Positions 25,921 to 35,339 of a DNA stretch of 64,000 bases are shown here, piece by piece. The notes below the pieces were generated by a model. That model was not told where the DNA came from. It worked only from the letters and a program-made list of their open reading frames with translations, and made no database searches. Source of the DNA: Thermogemmatispora carboxidivorans (GTDB taxonomy: Bacteria > Chloroflexota > Ktedonobacteria > Ktedonobacterales > Ktedonobacteraceae). Every line of letters begins with the position of its first letter. Within the stretch, counting starts at the first letter, position 1. The stretch is taken from the NCBI RefSeq assembly GCF_000702505.1, contig NZ_JNIM01000001.1, positions 4,750,327-4,814,326 of the forward strand. The letters run 5' to 3'. Made by a program: the position numbers and the translations under genes.

Positions 25921-27540
25921 TCAGGCCCTCTGGCCAAACAAGGCCCGAATCTGAGAGACGGCTTCCTCAAGCGAAATCTGGCGATCCTGCACGCGCCGCA
26001 GAATATCCTCCAGCGCCGGCGTCTCCTCTCCAACGGCCTCAGCAGCGGTCGCAGCGGTCGTCGACGATGGCGTCGCCTCTGGCTCTGCTCCAGACCTGGC
26101 GGGCTGCACTTGCGCTGGTAGAGAGGAACCCAGGTTCGCGAGCACTCCGCTGCGCCGCGCCTGCCAGAGATAGGAGGCCAGCACGATTAGCCCGACCAGC
26201 AACCCTACCACACTCTCCTGCGTCAGCCGCGGCCAGTTCTCTACAGGGGAGCCAAGCGCCAGAGTCCCCAGGGAGAAAAGAAGGACCGCCCCGCCGACGG
26301 TGGTCGCCAGCACTCCACCGACCAGCGCAGCCAGAATGAAGCCCTGGCACGGTAGCAGAGCACGCTCTGGCTCCTCTCGATAGCGCCGCATCAAGAGCAG
26401 ATTCAGCGGCAGCGTGCCCAGGCCAACCAGCAGCGGCGCCACCCCATCGATCCAGTCGCCAGGCTGCGGCAGGGCTCCTGTTGGAAACAGCGTGAAAAGG
26501 AGGGCCAGCAACAGACGCCCGCTCCCAGCCCAGAACAGCAGCGCCAGCAAGGCTGCAGTCATAGCCAGCAGGCTGTAGCGCAGCAGAGCCCGCGCCCGCA
26601 GTGGATCAGACACCTGCTTCACCTCACTCTGCAGCCAGAGCCAGGCGAAGCCAGCCACCAGCAGGCCGACCAGCACCATACCGGACGGCAGCGTGAAAAA
26701 CAAGGCCCCAGGCGGCGACAGCAGAGCCGTTGCCTGGATCTTCTCCCCCGTCAGGAAGCGCAGGAGCAGATCCAGCAGAGCGGCCCACTCATCGAGAATT
26801 AAGAAGAGACCATAGGCCAGCACACCACCATAGAAGAGGCGCCGCAACCACGAGCCAGGGTCGTGACGATTGAGATAACCATAGACAAACCAGGCCAGCC
26901 CAAACCAGAGCGCCGTCGCCAATGGCCCTCTCAGATCGGCGTGACCATTGACGACAGCGGATGGCGCAACGTGCCCACCGCCGAGCAGGTAGGAATCAAG
27001 CGCCAGCGAGAGGAAATAATTCGTGGCGCTCACCAACGGGAAGAGAAGGATGAGCTGAACGCCGTAGACATGAAGACGCTGAAAAAAGCGCGCCAGCCCG
27101 GAGCCAACTGGCAGACGCCGCCGCTCCCACTCCAGAACCAGCAACCCGGCCAGCACCGCCAGACCAGTGGCCGCATAGCCACTTTGGAACTGGGTGAGCA
27201 CCTGACCGAGCGAGAAGATCGCGATCGGAGCCAGCACCAGCTCACTCAAATTGAGAAAAAAAGCGCGCACAGCACCACTGCCAGCCGCCGGGTCCTGACG
27301 CAGATCGCGACGCAGCAACCAGTAATGCAGCCCCCCCAGGACAGCGACGAAGAGAAGGACCGTCACAGCAAAAACCAGCGCCTGTACCACCTCAGCCCGA
27401 TCAGGGACCGCCTCATAGCCGGGCCGCAGCGGAGTCAGACGCCAGAGCGGATCAAGCAGGCCAGCGAGAGCATAGATGACAAGACTGAGCAGGAGAAGCA
27501 GGATCACATACAGATAGCTGCGGTAGAGATTGCGAGCCAC
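25921..27540 (-). CDS. Multi-helix membrane protein, DUF5671-like
   Basis: 539 residues with about 12-14 hydrophobic helices arranged as two or three similar blocks (LYVILLLLLSLVIYALAGLL near the start and related segments near 185 and 325), which resembles the DUF5671 membrane family. Function is unknown. The C-terminal 70 residues are hydrophilic, with an Ala/Thr/Ser-rich linker and a short helical tail (EDILRRVQDRQISLEEAVSQI) that looks like a small cytoplasmic interaction helix. AAAGGAG precedes the ATG, so the start is secure. It is on the same strand as the XRE array and lies upstream of it, separated by the array promoter. Confidence 0.65.
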   Translation of the reverse strand: MARNLYRSYLYVILLLLLSLVIYALAGLLDPLWRLTPLRPGYEAVPDRAEVVQALVFAVTVLLFVAVLGGLHYWLLRRDLRQDPAAGSGAVRAFFLNLSELVLAPIAIFSLGQVLTQFQSGYAATGLAVLAGLLVLEWERRRLPVGSGLARFFQRLHVYGVQLILLFPLVSATNYFLSLALDSYLLGGGHVAPSAVVNGHADLRGPLATALWFGLAWFVYGYLNRHDPGSWLRRLFYGGVLAYGLFLILDEWAALLDLLLRFLTGEKIQATALLSPPGALFFTLPSGMVLVGLLVAGFAWLWLQSEVKQVSDPLRARALLRYSLLAMTAALLALLFWAGSGRLLLALLFTLFPTGALPQPGDWIDGVAPLLVGLGTLPLNLLLMRRYREEPERALLPCQGFILAALVGGVLATTVGGAVLLFSLGTLALGSPVENWPRLTQESVVGLLVGLIVLASYLWQARRSGVLANLGSSLPAQVQPARSGAEPEATPSSTTAATAAEAVGEETPALEDILRRVQDRQISLEEAVSQIRALFGQRA

Positions 27541-27728
27541 GGTGCACGCTCCTTTCCCAGGCTGCCGATGGACAAACCTGGACTTACAGACACAGCGGGG
27601 TCTCTCTTGCTGTTGAGCTAAGCATACACGATAGCCGCGCGGACGGCAATGAATCGTTTTACCGTCGACCCACTGCCGCCTCGCCTGGCCACCAGATAGT
27701 CCGTGGCTCGCCTTACTCTCCCCTTGAC

Positions 27729-28709
27729 TTAGACCCCAGCCAGCAGATCCAGCGGCTCGATCGGCTTCAGACCGGCCTCGATTCGCGCCCGGTACGGCTC
27801 CAAAAACGGTGGCAGAGAGAGGCGCTCGCCCAGATGCTCAGGGTCCTCGTCGACCGCGAAGCCCGGCAGGTCCGTGGCCAGTTCGAAAAGCACACCACCT
27901 GGCTCGCGGAAGTAGATCGAATGAAAGTAGAAGCGATCGATGATCGGCGTCACTGTGCGATTGACCGCCGCCACGCGCTCGCGCCAGGCCCGATGCTCCT
28001 CATCCGTAGGCACACGGAAGGCCACGTGATGGACGCCGCCGACGCCGACGAAACGATGGAAGGGAGCATCTGGCTGGATCTCTACCTGTACCAGCGTTCC
28101 AGGCCCTCCCGGACCAACCTCAAAGGCCACCACCTCGTAGCCATTGCCCTGCTGATAGCTCCCCACCTGACGGAAGCCCAGCACCTCGGTCAGGAAACGC
28201 GCCGATGGGGCCAACGCACGCAAGGTCAGCTGCACCCCATAGAAGCCCCAAATCGCATACTCAGCGGGCACAGGACTGCGGCGCCAGGCGACGCCCTGCA
28301 GCCGTCCACCGTCGTCGACCAGCTCCAGGCGCTGGCCCTCGGGATCACGGAACGGCAGACTAAGCTCCCCATCTGGACCACGGCGCCGCAGCTCATCATG
28401 CTCCACATGCAAGCGTGCAAAACGCTCCTGCCACCAGCGCAGCGCCTCCTCACCGCTGACCCCCAGCATGATCGTCGAAATGGTGCCCGCCCCGTGGCGA
28501 TGACGCTCTAGCTCCGGCCAGTCGAAAAACGTCAGCTCGGTGCCGGGATGGCCCAGCTCATCGCCATAGAAGAGATGATAGGCCGAAACATCATCCTGGT
28601 TGACCGTCTTCTTGACCAGACGCATCCCCAGGACCTGCGTATAAAAGGCCACATTCAGCGAGGCGTTACCCGTCACTGCCGTCACATGATGAATACCTTG
28701 CAATTGCAT
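27729..28709 (-). CDS. Ring-cleaving dioxygenase, VOC/glyoxalase fold
   Basis: About 326 residues with two vicinal-oxygen-chelate modules, starting MQLQGIHHVTAVTG, the typical start of the MhqO/MhqE-like hydroquinone and catechol ring-cleaving dioxygenases. The likely metal ligands are the first His pair of each module (GIHHVT, GGVHHVAF) and the glutamate in GVLFELATD. Such enzymes use Fe(II) to open aromatic rings or detoxify quinones in the cytoplasm. The longer frame to 28841 is rejected because the ATG at 28709 has AAGGAAGG at the right distance and begins the conserved domain. No other aromatic-degradation gene is near, so a quinone-detoxifying role is a reasonable guess. Confidence 0.85.
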   Translation of the reverse strand: MQLQGIHHVTAVTGNASLNVAFYTQVLGMRLVKKTVNQDDVSAYHLFYGDELGHPGTELTFFDWPELERHRHGAGTISTIMLGVSGEEALRWWQERFARLHVEHDELRRRGPDGELSLPFRDPEGQRLELVDDGGRLQGVAWRRSPVPAEYAIWGFYGVQLTLRALAPSARFLTEVLGFRQVGSYQQGNGYEVVAFEVGPGGPGTLVQVEIQPDAPFHRFVGVGGVHHVAFRVPTDEEHRAWRERVAAVNRTVTPIIDRFYFHSIYFREPGGVLFELATDLPGFAVDEDPEHLGERLSLPPFLEPYRARIEAGLKPIEPLDLLAGV

Positions 28710-29012
28710 TGCTCTTGCTTCCTTCCTTACTCCTGCTTCCGACCCGCTAGCTCTCACGCCTTGCCCTCCATAGAGAAGAGCGAAGGGCCAGCCAGCCAGC
28801 CAGCCAACATGCACAAGCTCTGGCACCAACTTCATAAGCATCTGATCTGACCAGCAGCATCAGGCCCGAGACCGCCTCTGCCAGATCGCCCCATTCGCCA
28901 GATAGTCTACTATAGGAAACACACCGGCCTTCCCAGAACTTCCCAGCGAACTAACGGCCCAGGACGACGCGACAGTCCTGCAGATCTCCCTTGTACGCAT
29001 ACCACCACAATA

Positions 29013-29050
29013 GTGGTGCATGGACCACCAGGCGGCGGTCCATGCACCAC
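29013..29050 (-). terminator. Hairpin after the glutamine synthetase family gene
   Basis: A 14-bp perfect stem, GTGGTGCATGGACC (29013-29026) with its complement at 29037-29050, lies about 40 bp past the stop codon. It lacks a T run, so it may be a processing or Rho-linked site. The rest of 28710-29088 holds only a CCAG tetranucleotide run (28788-28805). Confidence 0.5.
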
Positions 29051-29088
29051 ACCGGCCAGAGAGTTCAGAAGGAAGCGTGTATGACTAA

Positions 29089-30441
29089 CTAATAGATCTC
29101 CAGATACTCCTCGCGCTCCCAATCGGTCACGTGGGCTTTAAAGCGTGCCAGCTCGCTGCGTTTGGCCCGCGTAAAGACCTCCACAAACTCATCGCCCAGC
29201 AACTGGCGGAACTCCTCATCGCGCTCTAACGCATCCAGGGCCTCATCGAGCGTCGTCGGCAAAGGCGGAAACTCGCTATGCTCTTCAGCCAGACCCGAGA
29301 CCGCCGCCGGTGGCAACTCCTGGTCGCGCAGGCCCAGCACGCCCGCGGCAATCACCGCCGCAATCGATAGATAGGGATTACTCAAAGCAGTGGGCAAACG
29401 ATTCTCCAGATGCGTACGCTCATCGCGGCTATTCTTCGCCCGAATCATCGCCGAGCGATCCTCGGGTCCCCAACTGATGTTAGAGGGTGCGAAATGGTGC
29501 GGCACGAAGCGATGGTAGCAGTTGGGCGTCGGCGCCATCAGAGCCATCGCCGCATTGGCGTGCTTCAGCATGCCCTGCGTAAAATAGTAGGCCGTAGGCG
29601 ACAGCCCATATGGATCATTGGCGTCGAGAAAAGCATTCTGGCCCGTTGCCTTCGAGACCAGACTGACATGCGTATGGGCGCCACTGGCCGACTGATCGCT
29701 GAAGGGCTTGGTCATGAAGGTCGCATGGTAGCCGAGCTGACGGGCGATCATCTTGACGCCGTTCTTGAAGGTGAAGCCCAGGTCAGCGGCCCGCAGGCCA
29801 GTATGGGCCCCATAATTGATCTCGAATTGACCGGGACCGTACTCGCAGTTGGCCGTGATGATATCGATGCCGATTTGCGGCATCAGCTCGACGATGCGCT
29901 CCGTCACTGGTACCGCCAGGTTGCGCGACGTATTGAAGATATGCAGACCATTGAAGACCGGGGTCATGGTCATCGGATCAAGCAGATAAAACTCATATTC
30001 CAGGCCGATGACCGCCTCGTAGCCGAGCTTGTCCAACTCGGCCAGGACACGGCGCAGCACATGGCGTGGTGCCGCGTAAAGCGGAGTGCCGTCCTGCCAG
30101 TAAGCATCGCAGATCAGGCGCGCCGTGCCACTCAGCCAGGGCACCACGGCAGCCGTCGATAGATCAGGAATGAGCATCTGGTCGGCGTAATTCTTCTCTT
30201 CATTGTACCTGGTGCCCTGTACGACAAACGAGCGGCTATCGAGGGCAACGGTGCCGCCATACATATTCAGGCCCTTCTCGGCATAGCCACGCACCTTATT
30301 CAGAGGGATCAGCTTGGAGCGGGCCACGCCATGCATGTCGGGCAGCTCAAAGAGTACTGTGCGAATACCCTGCTCCTCCCAATCGGCCAGAAGCTGATCT
30401 AGAGAAATGGCGGTGCTCTGGTCCTTGTGCGTGATCGTCAT
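29089..30441 (-). CDS. Glutamine synthetase family protein
   Basis: 450 residues with the full glutamine synthetase catalytic core: GLEYEFYLL (metal-binding glutamates), EYGPGQFEINYG, SGAHTHVSL (ammonia/ATP site), an Arg-containing NRLPTALSNPYL region and the C-terminal helices. Enzymes of this fold join an amine to the gamma-carboxyl of glutamate using ATP. The N-terminal domain is divergent and the sequence fits the GlnT/PuuA-like group, so the amine could be ammonia, a polyamine or another amine. The canonical adenylylation site was not recognised. The start at 30441 is chosen because the GGAGG just before it (inside the longer frame to 30456) is the ribosome site. It stands alone, with hairpins on both sides. 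Confidence 0.85.
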   Translation of the reverse strand: MTITHKDQSTAISLDQLLADWEEQGIRTVLFELPDMHGVARSKLIPLNKVRGYAEKGLNMYGGTVALDSRSFVVQGTRYNEEKNYADQMLIPDLSTAAVVPWLSGTARLICDAYWQDGTPLYAAPRHVLRRVLAELDKLGYEAVIGLEYEFYLLDPMTMTPVFNGLHIFNTSRNLAVPVTERIVELMPQIGIDIITANCEYGPGQFEINYGAHTGLRAADLGFTFKNGVKMIARQLGYHATFMTKPFSDQSASGAHTHVSLVSKATGQNAFLDANDPYGLSPTAYYFTQGMLKHANAAMALMAPTPNCYHRFVPHHFAPSNISWGPEDRSAMIRAKNSRDERTHLENRLPTALSNPYLSIAAVIAAGVLGLRDQELPPAAVSGLAEEHSEFPPLPTTLDEALDALERDEEFRQLLGDEFVEVFTRAKRSELARFKAHVTDWEREEYLEIY

Positions 30442-30799
30442 CGCGCAAACCTCCATTCAGAGCAGCTGAACTGCTGAACACTGATGAATCGCCGGCTGGC
30501 CCCTCACTCAACCACCAGACCAGGACGCTGACTACAATGCAGTGTAGCTGATGAGAGAGGCTCACCAGCCTGGGTGCTGTCACGATGCGCGGGGACAGCA
30601 GTCCCTGTCTTCCCGCTTATACGGTAGTCTACTCAAGGGACAGGTAAATTGCAGGTTTGCCGCTCTCAGATGGCACAATGAGGTAGTTGCGGGAAGGAGA
30701 GACGGAGAGACGGGGAGGGAGGAGGCCAGGACGATGGCCTACGCCAGCCACTCGTCGAGCAGCCAGCGCAGGTCAGATGCATCGCTGTCAGTGAGAGCT

Positions 30800-30822
30800 A
30801 GAGCTGCCTGGGTGGCAGCTCT
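30800..30822 (-). terminator. Hairpin directly after the first zinc-ribbon gene
   Basis: AGAGCTGCC and GGCAGCTCT form a 9-bp stem with a 5-nt loop immediately after the stop codon at 30823-30825. No T run follows on the minus strand. The 30442-30799 gap otherwise shows no gene. Confidence 0.4.
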
Positions 30823-32019
30823 TTAGGAGGCAAGCACTCCTGTCCAGGTGCCTCTAGCCGAGGGGAGATAGTCCGTGGCCCCATGATCACATTGCAGCGA
30901 CGTATAAGGGGCGCTGTAGTTCCCACTGGCAAGCTGACTGGAGGAAAAGTCTCCCACCAGCGTCATCGCCTCGAACGAGGAAGGCGCCGTACAGGTAATT
31001 TTCGTATTGCCTTTGGTGAAAACATAACTGTCCTCCACCATCAGGCGCATGTAACGGATGTGCCCTTGCCGATAGGTGCCGGAACAGCGTGCGATCCAGC
31101 GCTGATGGTAGGGAACCCCTTGAACGCTACCATCATAGGTATGAACGAGCTGGTCATCATCGCTGGTGCAGACGGTGCCACCAGCCGGATCAGGCTGCCC
31201 CGTCACAGCGAGCTGCATGGCGTACGAAATCGCTTGACCATCGCTATCCTTACCCCGGATCAGGACGTTGAGCTGAAAGGAGGTATCGTCGGGAGGCGCG
31301 CCGTGTGGCCCTGGAGTATGGGCCTGACCTTGCTGGACAATGTCAATAGCGACAGCCGCGGTCTTCTTACTTGTGCTCGTATCAATGGCAGTGAGCTGGT
31401 GAGTGCCTAGCGGCCAGAGACTATTGACATTCAGGTAGCAGGCCAGCTCTCCCTGGCTACTGCTCTGGCCCTGAAAGCTCCGACCAGTCATCACCTGCCC
31501 ATCGAGGGCGAACTCGACCATCGCGGAGGGAGAAAAATGCTGACCAGAGACGTAGAGCTGGGTTCCACTGGCGGCAGCTGGCACGTTGCCTACAGAGTAG
31601 CGACTCTCAACGCTGATAGTCGGCTGCTCAGCAAGAAACGCCGAGTGCGCTCTCAAGTAGAGAAAGGTCGCGATGCAGGCGACAGGCACCACCACCAGAA
31701 TCAGCACCAGACCGCTAATGAGCGCGGCCACCAGCGGCCCCGATCTGCGCTTAGGACGCTCCGGCCCGCTCGTAGCAAAGGGAGGGGGAAAAGCCGAAGG
31801 CGGCGGCCCATAGAACCAGCCAGAGGGAGGCGGCGGCGGGGTTATAGCTGGAGCTGGGGATGGGACTCCTGGACTGGCAGGCTCTGCCCTGGACACCGGA
31901 TTCGGGACGGTGCTCCCAGTGGCAGCCGCCGGCCCGCTGCCAGTGCGCGCCTGCCCACACTGAGGACAGATCAGGGTCCCAGACGCCAGCTCGGCCCCAC
32001 AAACAGTGCAGCGTTCCAT
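30823..32019 (-). CDS. Zinc-ribbon, single-TM protein with extracytoplasmic beta domain (paralogue 1)
   Basis: 398 residues. It starts with a zinc ribbon (CTVCG...CPQCG, about 4-22), then a Pro/Ala-rich linker of about 60 residues, a basic stretch and one membrane helix (about 93-120, LVAALISGLVLILVVVPVAC). The outer part begins with an Ig/IPT-like domain (YSVGNVPAAASGTQLYVSGQ onward), followed by a second beta domain with the repeated phrase HTPGPHGAPPDD and conserved cysteines. The topology predicts a cytoplasmic ribbon and an outside sensor or binding region. It is a paralogue of the gene upstream. The ATG is preceded by AAAAGGAAGCAAGG. No function is known to me. Confidence 0.7.
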   Translation of the reverse strand: MERCTVCGAELASGTLICPQCGQARTGSGPAAATGSTVPNPVSRAEPASPGVPSPAPAITPPPPPSGWFYGPPPSAFPPPFATSGPERPKRRSGPLVAALISGLVLILVVVPVACIATFLYLRAHSAFLAEQPTISVESRYSVGNVPAAASGTQLYVSGQHFSPSAMVEFALDGQVMTGRSFQGQSSSQGELACYLNVNSLWPLGTHQLTAIDTSTSKKTAAVAIDIVQQGQAHTPGPHGAPPDDTSFQLNVLIRGKDSDGQAISYAMQLAVTGQPDPAGGTVCTSDDDQLVHTYDGSVQGVPYHQRWIARCSGTYRQGHIRYMRLMVEDSYVFTKGNTKITCTAPSSFEAMTLVGDFSSSQLASGNYSAPYTSLQCDHGATDYLPSARGTWTGVLAS

Positions 32020-32366
32020 TCCTTGCTTCCTTTTACTCTCTGTTACAGCCTCATTGCTCCAATTCCAAGACCACCCTCCCCTTCTACCGTTTCCTGCTAA
32101 CGAGATCTTCGGCGGGTACTGTGTTGAAAAGCAACGATAGCATAAAACGATGCTCTTCTATTGACAGACGTGAATCATAGCACGGAAAACCTCCTCTGTA
32201 CAGGGTCTGGTTCGCAGGTTTCGCACAGCAAAGCGCCGCGCTGCCTCCCCGCCACCGCCTGTGGCCGTAGTGCCGGCTCTGCTCAGCCCCCCCTCACAGC
32301 AGAAGCGTCTCCATCCGCCTTCTCTGAGCGGGATAGCAGCGCTTGCTCCCCCCGTCGCAGCATGCG

Positions 32367-32393
32367 GTGAGCGGGAACTGCGTTCCCGCTCAC
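32367..32393. repeat. Perfect inverted repeat in the 32.0-32.5 kb gap
   Basis: GTGAGCGGGAAC and GTTCCCGCTCAC (12 bp each) are separated by 3 nt. No T run follows on either strand. It is one of two strong palindromes in the 515-bp gap between the paralogous zinc-ribbon genes. Confidence 0.45.
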
Positions 32394-32463
32394 TGGTGAC
32401 CATCGAGGAAGCACGTAAATACGGAGGTTATGGTGAAGGGCTGGCCGCCCACCGAAAACGCAG

Positions 32464-32490
32464 ACTCCCCCATCTTTTGAATGGGGGAGT
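32464..32490 (-). terminator. Hairpin after the second zinc-ribbon gene
   Basis: ACTCCCCCAT (32464-32473) pairs with ATGGGGGAGT (32481-32490), 7-nt loop. It lies 45 bp after the stop codon of the minus-strand gene and is followed on that strand by CTGCGTTTTC, so it could be an intrinsic terminator. Confidence 0.5.
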
Positions 32491-32534
32491 AGCAAGAAGC
32501 AGGGCAGGGTTCACCAGAGACCAGGGCCATAGCG

Positions 32535-33806
32535 CTACGCGAGGAGCTGGCCCTCCCAGGTCCCCGTTGATGCCTGCACTTGCGAGGAATTCCCATTATC
32601 ACAGCTATAGGAGTAGGCGGGCCCGCTCAAAGTCCCCTTCACATGCGTGGCATCGACAAAGCTCCCCTCGGCCTGGACCGTATGCGGAGCAGTGGTACAG
32701 GTCACATTGCCCTGGGATGTCTGAAAGACCACTTGATCCTGGTTATAGATCTCCTTGTAGATGATTTTGCCACCGCGATACGTTCCCTGGCAGGTCGCCA
32801 CGAGCGTCTCCTGGTAGCGGATACCACTGGAGGTCACCCCATTCAGCGTATGCGGCTGCCCATCGTCCTTCATTCCATTGGCATAGGTCGCGCAGACCGT
32901 GCCTCCGGCAGGGTCGGGATGACCCGTGACTGTGAACGTACCGCTCTGAGTCGCCGAGCCGTTGGAAGCCGTAAAGGCGATCTTGAAGCTGGCATCGTCG
33001 GGCGGGGCCCCATTGGGACCAGGCGTATGGGCCTGCCCCTGCGGCACAATCACCACCGTCACCCCCTCCTGCACGCGGTTGCTGCTGGCATCCGCCGCCG
33101 TGAGCGTATGCTGACCAAGCTTCCAGCCGCTCGTCACACTCAGCTTCACATTCAAAGCCCCGTTGCTATCGGTTTTAGCGTTCACTCCTGGAAGGGGCTG
33201 ACCATCCAGATAAAAGGTCACCTGCGAATCAGAGGCAAACTGCTGACCACTCACCTGCAAGCTCGTCCCCGTAGCCCCCGCTGGCAGACTGCCCACGTGA
33301 TAGGCACTGCTGACCCTGAGCTGCGGTTGCCCCTGCCCCACATGCAGGAGGTTGAGAGCAACCAGGACACCACCTACCACCAGTACCACCACCAACACCA
33401 CTCCAATGAGCATCAGTGACGGTCGGCGCAGCGGACGCTGGTTCCGGCCTGCAGGAGGGATAGGATAGAGAGGCGGATATTCGAACGAAGAAGGTGGCGG
33501 AGGTGGTGGCGTGAAAAGGTCCTTCCCCGCAGGCTCCGTCTCCGGTCCTACCCCATAGGGGGGAGTTCCATACTTGGTCATCGCATAAGGATCAGACCCC
33601 ACCGCTGGCACTGTTCCCTGGTATGGCCCAACGGGTTCCGGCCCGGCCTGGCGCGTCGGGTCGAGGGCTGGCCCAGGTGCATGAGCACCAGCGTCAGCCC
33701 GCTCTGTCGGCTCATGAGGCGTGGCTCCATAGACTGGTAAGCCACAGCGCCCGCAGTAATAAGCATCGGCAGGCAGAGTGGCGCCACAATGAGGACACCG
33801 TTGCAT
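32535..33806 (-). CDS. Zinc-ribbon, single-TM protein with extracytoplasmic beta domain (paralogue 2)
   Basis: About 423 residues. The zinc ribbon (CPHCG...CGRCG, about 3-22) is followed by a Pro-rich disordered linker of about 100 residues with a PPPPPP run, a basic patch, a membrane helix (about 130-155, MLIGVVLVVVLVVGGVLVAL) and an outside region that begins LRVSSAYHVGSLPAGATG. That region aligns by eye with paralogue 1, including QVTFYLDGQPL and HTPGPNGAPPDD. Two candidate starts exist; the ATG at 33806 follows AGGAGG by 10 bp and is chosen. Gene order and similarity indicate tandem duplication. The role is unknown; a cell-surface or secretion-linked factor fits the topology. Confidence 0.7.
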   Translation of the reverse strand: MQRCPHCGATLPADAYYCGRCGLPVYGATPHEPTERADAGAHAPGPALDPTRQAGPEPVGPYQGTVPAVGSDPYAMTKYGTPPYGVGPETEPAGKDLFTPPPPPPSSFEYPPLYPIPPAGRNQRPLRRPSLMLIGVVLVVVLVVGGVLVALNLLHVGQGQPQLRVSSAYHVGSLPAGATGTSLQVSGQQFASDSQVTFYLDGQPLPGVNAKTDSNGALNVKLSVTSGWKLGQHTLTAADASSNRVQEGVTVVIVPQGQAHTPGPNGAPPDDASFKIAFTASNGSATQSGTFTVTGHPDPAGGTVCATYANGMKDDGQPHTLNGVTSSGIRYQETLVATCQGTYRGGKIIYKEIYNQDQVVFQTSQGNVTCTTAPHTVQAEGSFVDATHVKGTLSGPAYSYSCDNGNSSQVQASTGTWEGQLLA

Positions 33807-34349
33807 GCTGACACAGCCTCCTGGTCGGTTCACTAGTCATCGCTCAGTCTGCAAGAAAACGCGACACACAACAAGGTAATACTTCACACCGGGCCCCTAT
33901 CCCGAAAGCCAGTTGCGTTGTTGGTCACTCACCTGACTGACAAGGCAAGCTGCTCATCTGTTAAACGTAGCCAGGAAGCGATTCTCTCACCCTACAAGAC
34001 GAGCCTCTGAACGCACGCAGCTCCGCCTGCGTCGCCACCGCCCGCCTTCTTTGACAGTAAGCCACTTTTGACCTGATCAAAAACATTTGTTATGCCGAGT
34101 ATACTTACTAGATAGAAGCGATAGCAGATTATAATGGCCATGTTGCGCAGTGAAACAGGACGCTTTCCTCAGCAGAAGCTTCTTTATCAAGAGAGGTAAA
34201 GCAGGGAAGAGATTACGGATGCTCACAGATCTATTCAGTGGCGACAAGACCTGTGCTATCGCTCTGAACTGGAAAGGAGCAGGTATGACCTCAGTGAACT
34301 CGCCTGCGAGAGCGCACCAGCAGCGGTCGAAGGAGGAGGTACCACAGCG
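33807..34349. other. Divergent intergenic region
   Basis: No gene is supported. The stretch 34060-34140 is AT-rich and contains TATACT (34100-34105) and TATAAT (34130-34135), either of which could be the -10 of the amidase gene; neither has a convincing -35. Confidence 0.3.
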
Positions 34350-35339
34350 ATGACCGACTACGCGGAAGCCATCCCGATGTACGTGGATCGCTCGCGGGTC
34401 TTCATCGACGCCAACAACCCGAAATGGATCGTGGTCCATAAGACCGCGGGCTTTCACACGGCGCAGGAGGTAGCCAACTACTTTGCTACCAATGCGGAAA
34501 TGACCAGCACCCATTACGTGGTAGGACAGGATGGGACGGTGGTGCAGTGCGTGCGTGAGCAGGATGGAGCCGGGGGAAACTGCTGTCTGGAAGCAGGCCA
34601 CGCCGCCTTTTTGCCCGAGGGCATCAATCTGAACCTGGTGACCATCAGCATCGAGCATGTCGACCCGGCCCTCGATAACTCAACGCCGCTCACCGATGCC
34701 CAGAAACGTGCCTCGTTCCGCCTGATCGCGGACATCTGTGAGCGTCACGGCATTCCTCGCCGGCATGGCGATGCCAACGGTGGCATCGTCGGTCATTTTG
34801 AGCTGGACCCCATTTCGCGCGCGCGCTGCCCCGGCAACTATCCCTGGACTGAGTTGTGGGCGTTTCTTGAGCAAGGAGGGTTTATGCTGGATATCACGGC
34901 CACTCGCGGCTACTTCACGGATCTCGGTAACAACGTCTGGCGCTGCACGAAAACGGGATATGTCGTCGGTCATGGCATCCTGGACTTCTACCGCCGCTAC
35001 GGCGGGGATGCCCTCTTTGGCCTGACCTACCTCGGTCTCCCCCTCTCCAATGAAACGGCGGTCGCTGGCTATAAGGGTGTGGTCTTGCAGCGCTTCGAGC
35101 GCGGCGTGGTCTGCTGGGACCCCGGCCACCAGGTCGATAACCCTCCCGGCTCTGGCCCCGCCTACCTGATGCACCTCGATCGCGGTCCCGGCCAGGACCC
35201 GCGCATCTCCGCGCTCCAACAGCAAGTAGCCACCCTTCAGCAGCAGGTCAATACCCTGAAACAGGAGGTCGATACGCTCAAGCAGGAACTGGATGCGCAG
35301 GAGCTAGGCACCGGTTCGCCCGCTCAACCAGCGAGCTAG
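34350..35339 (+). CDS. N-acetylmuramoyl-L-alanine amidase (type 2) with C-terminal heptad coil
   Basis: 329 residues. The N-terminal amidase_2/PGRP fold (about 20-170) contains the zinc ligands: His in IVVHKTAGF, His in VGHFELDP and Cys in RARCPGNYPW. It would cut the bond between muramic acid and the stem peptide. A middle module (about 185-280) carries YGGDALFGLTYLGLPLS, a repeat-like motif frequent in exported proteins of this lineage. The last 45 residues form a heptad coil built on the QQQV.TL and KQEV.TL pattern, probably an oligomerisation tail. No signal peptide is seen, so export might need a holin-like route or lysis. GGAGGAGG precedes the ATG. A phage-derived lysin is possible, but no other phage gene is near. 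Confidence 0.8.
   Translation: MTDYAEAIPMYVDRSRVFIDANNPKWIVVHKTAGFHTAQEVANYFATNAEMTSTHYVVGQDGTVVQCVREQDGAGGNCCLEAGHAAFLPEGINLNLVTISIEHVDPALDNSTPLTDAQKRASFRLIADICERHGIPRRHGDANGGIVGHFELDPISRARCPGNYPWTELWAFLEQGGFMLDITATRGYFTDLGNNVWRCTKTGYVVGHGILDFYRRYGGDALFGLTYLGLPLSNETAVAGYKGVVLQRFERGVVCWDPGHQVDNPPGSGPAYLMHLDRGPGQDPRISALQQQVATLQQQVNTLKQEVDTLKQELDAQELGTGSPAQPAS

Noticed and set aside
34350-35339. The amidase as evidence for a prophage
   Set aside because: Neighbours (zinc-ribbon genes, ftsH) are chromosomal and no capsid, tail, terminase or integrase gene is in the window.
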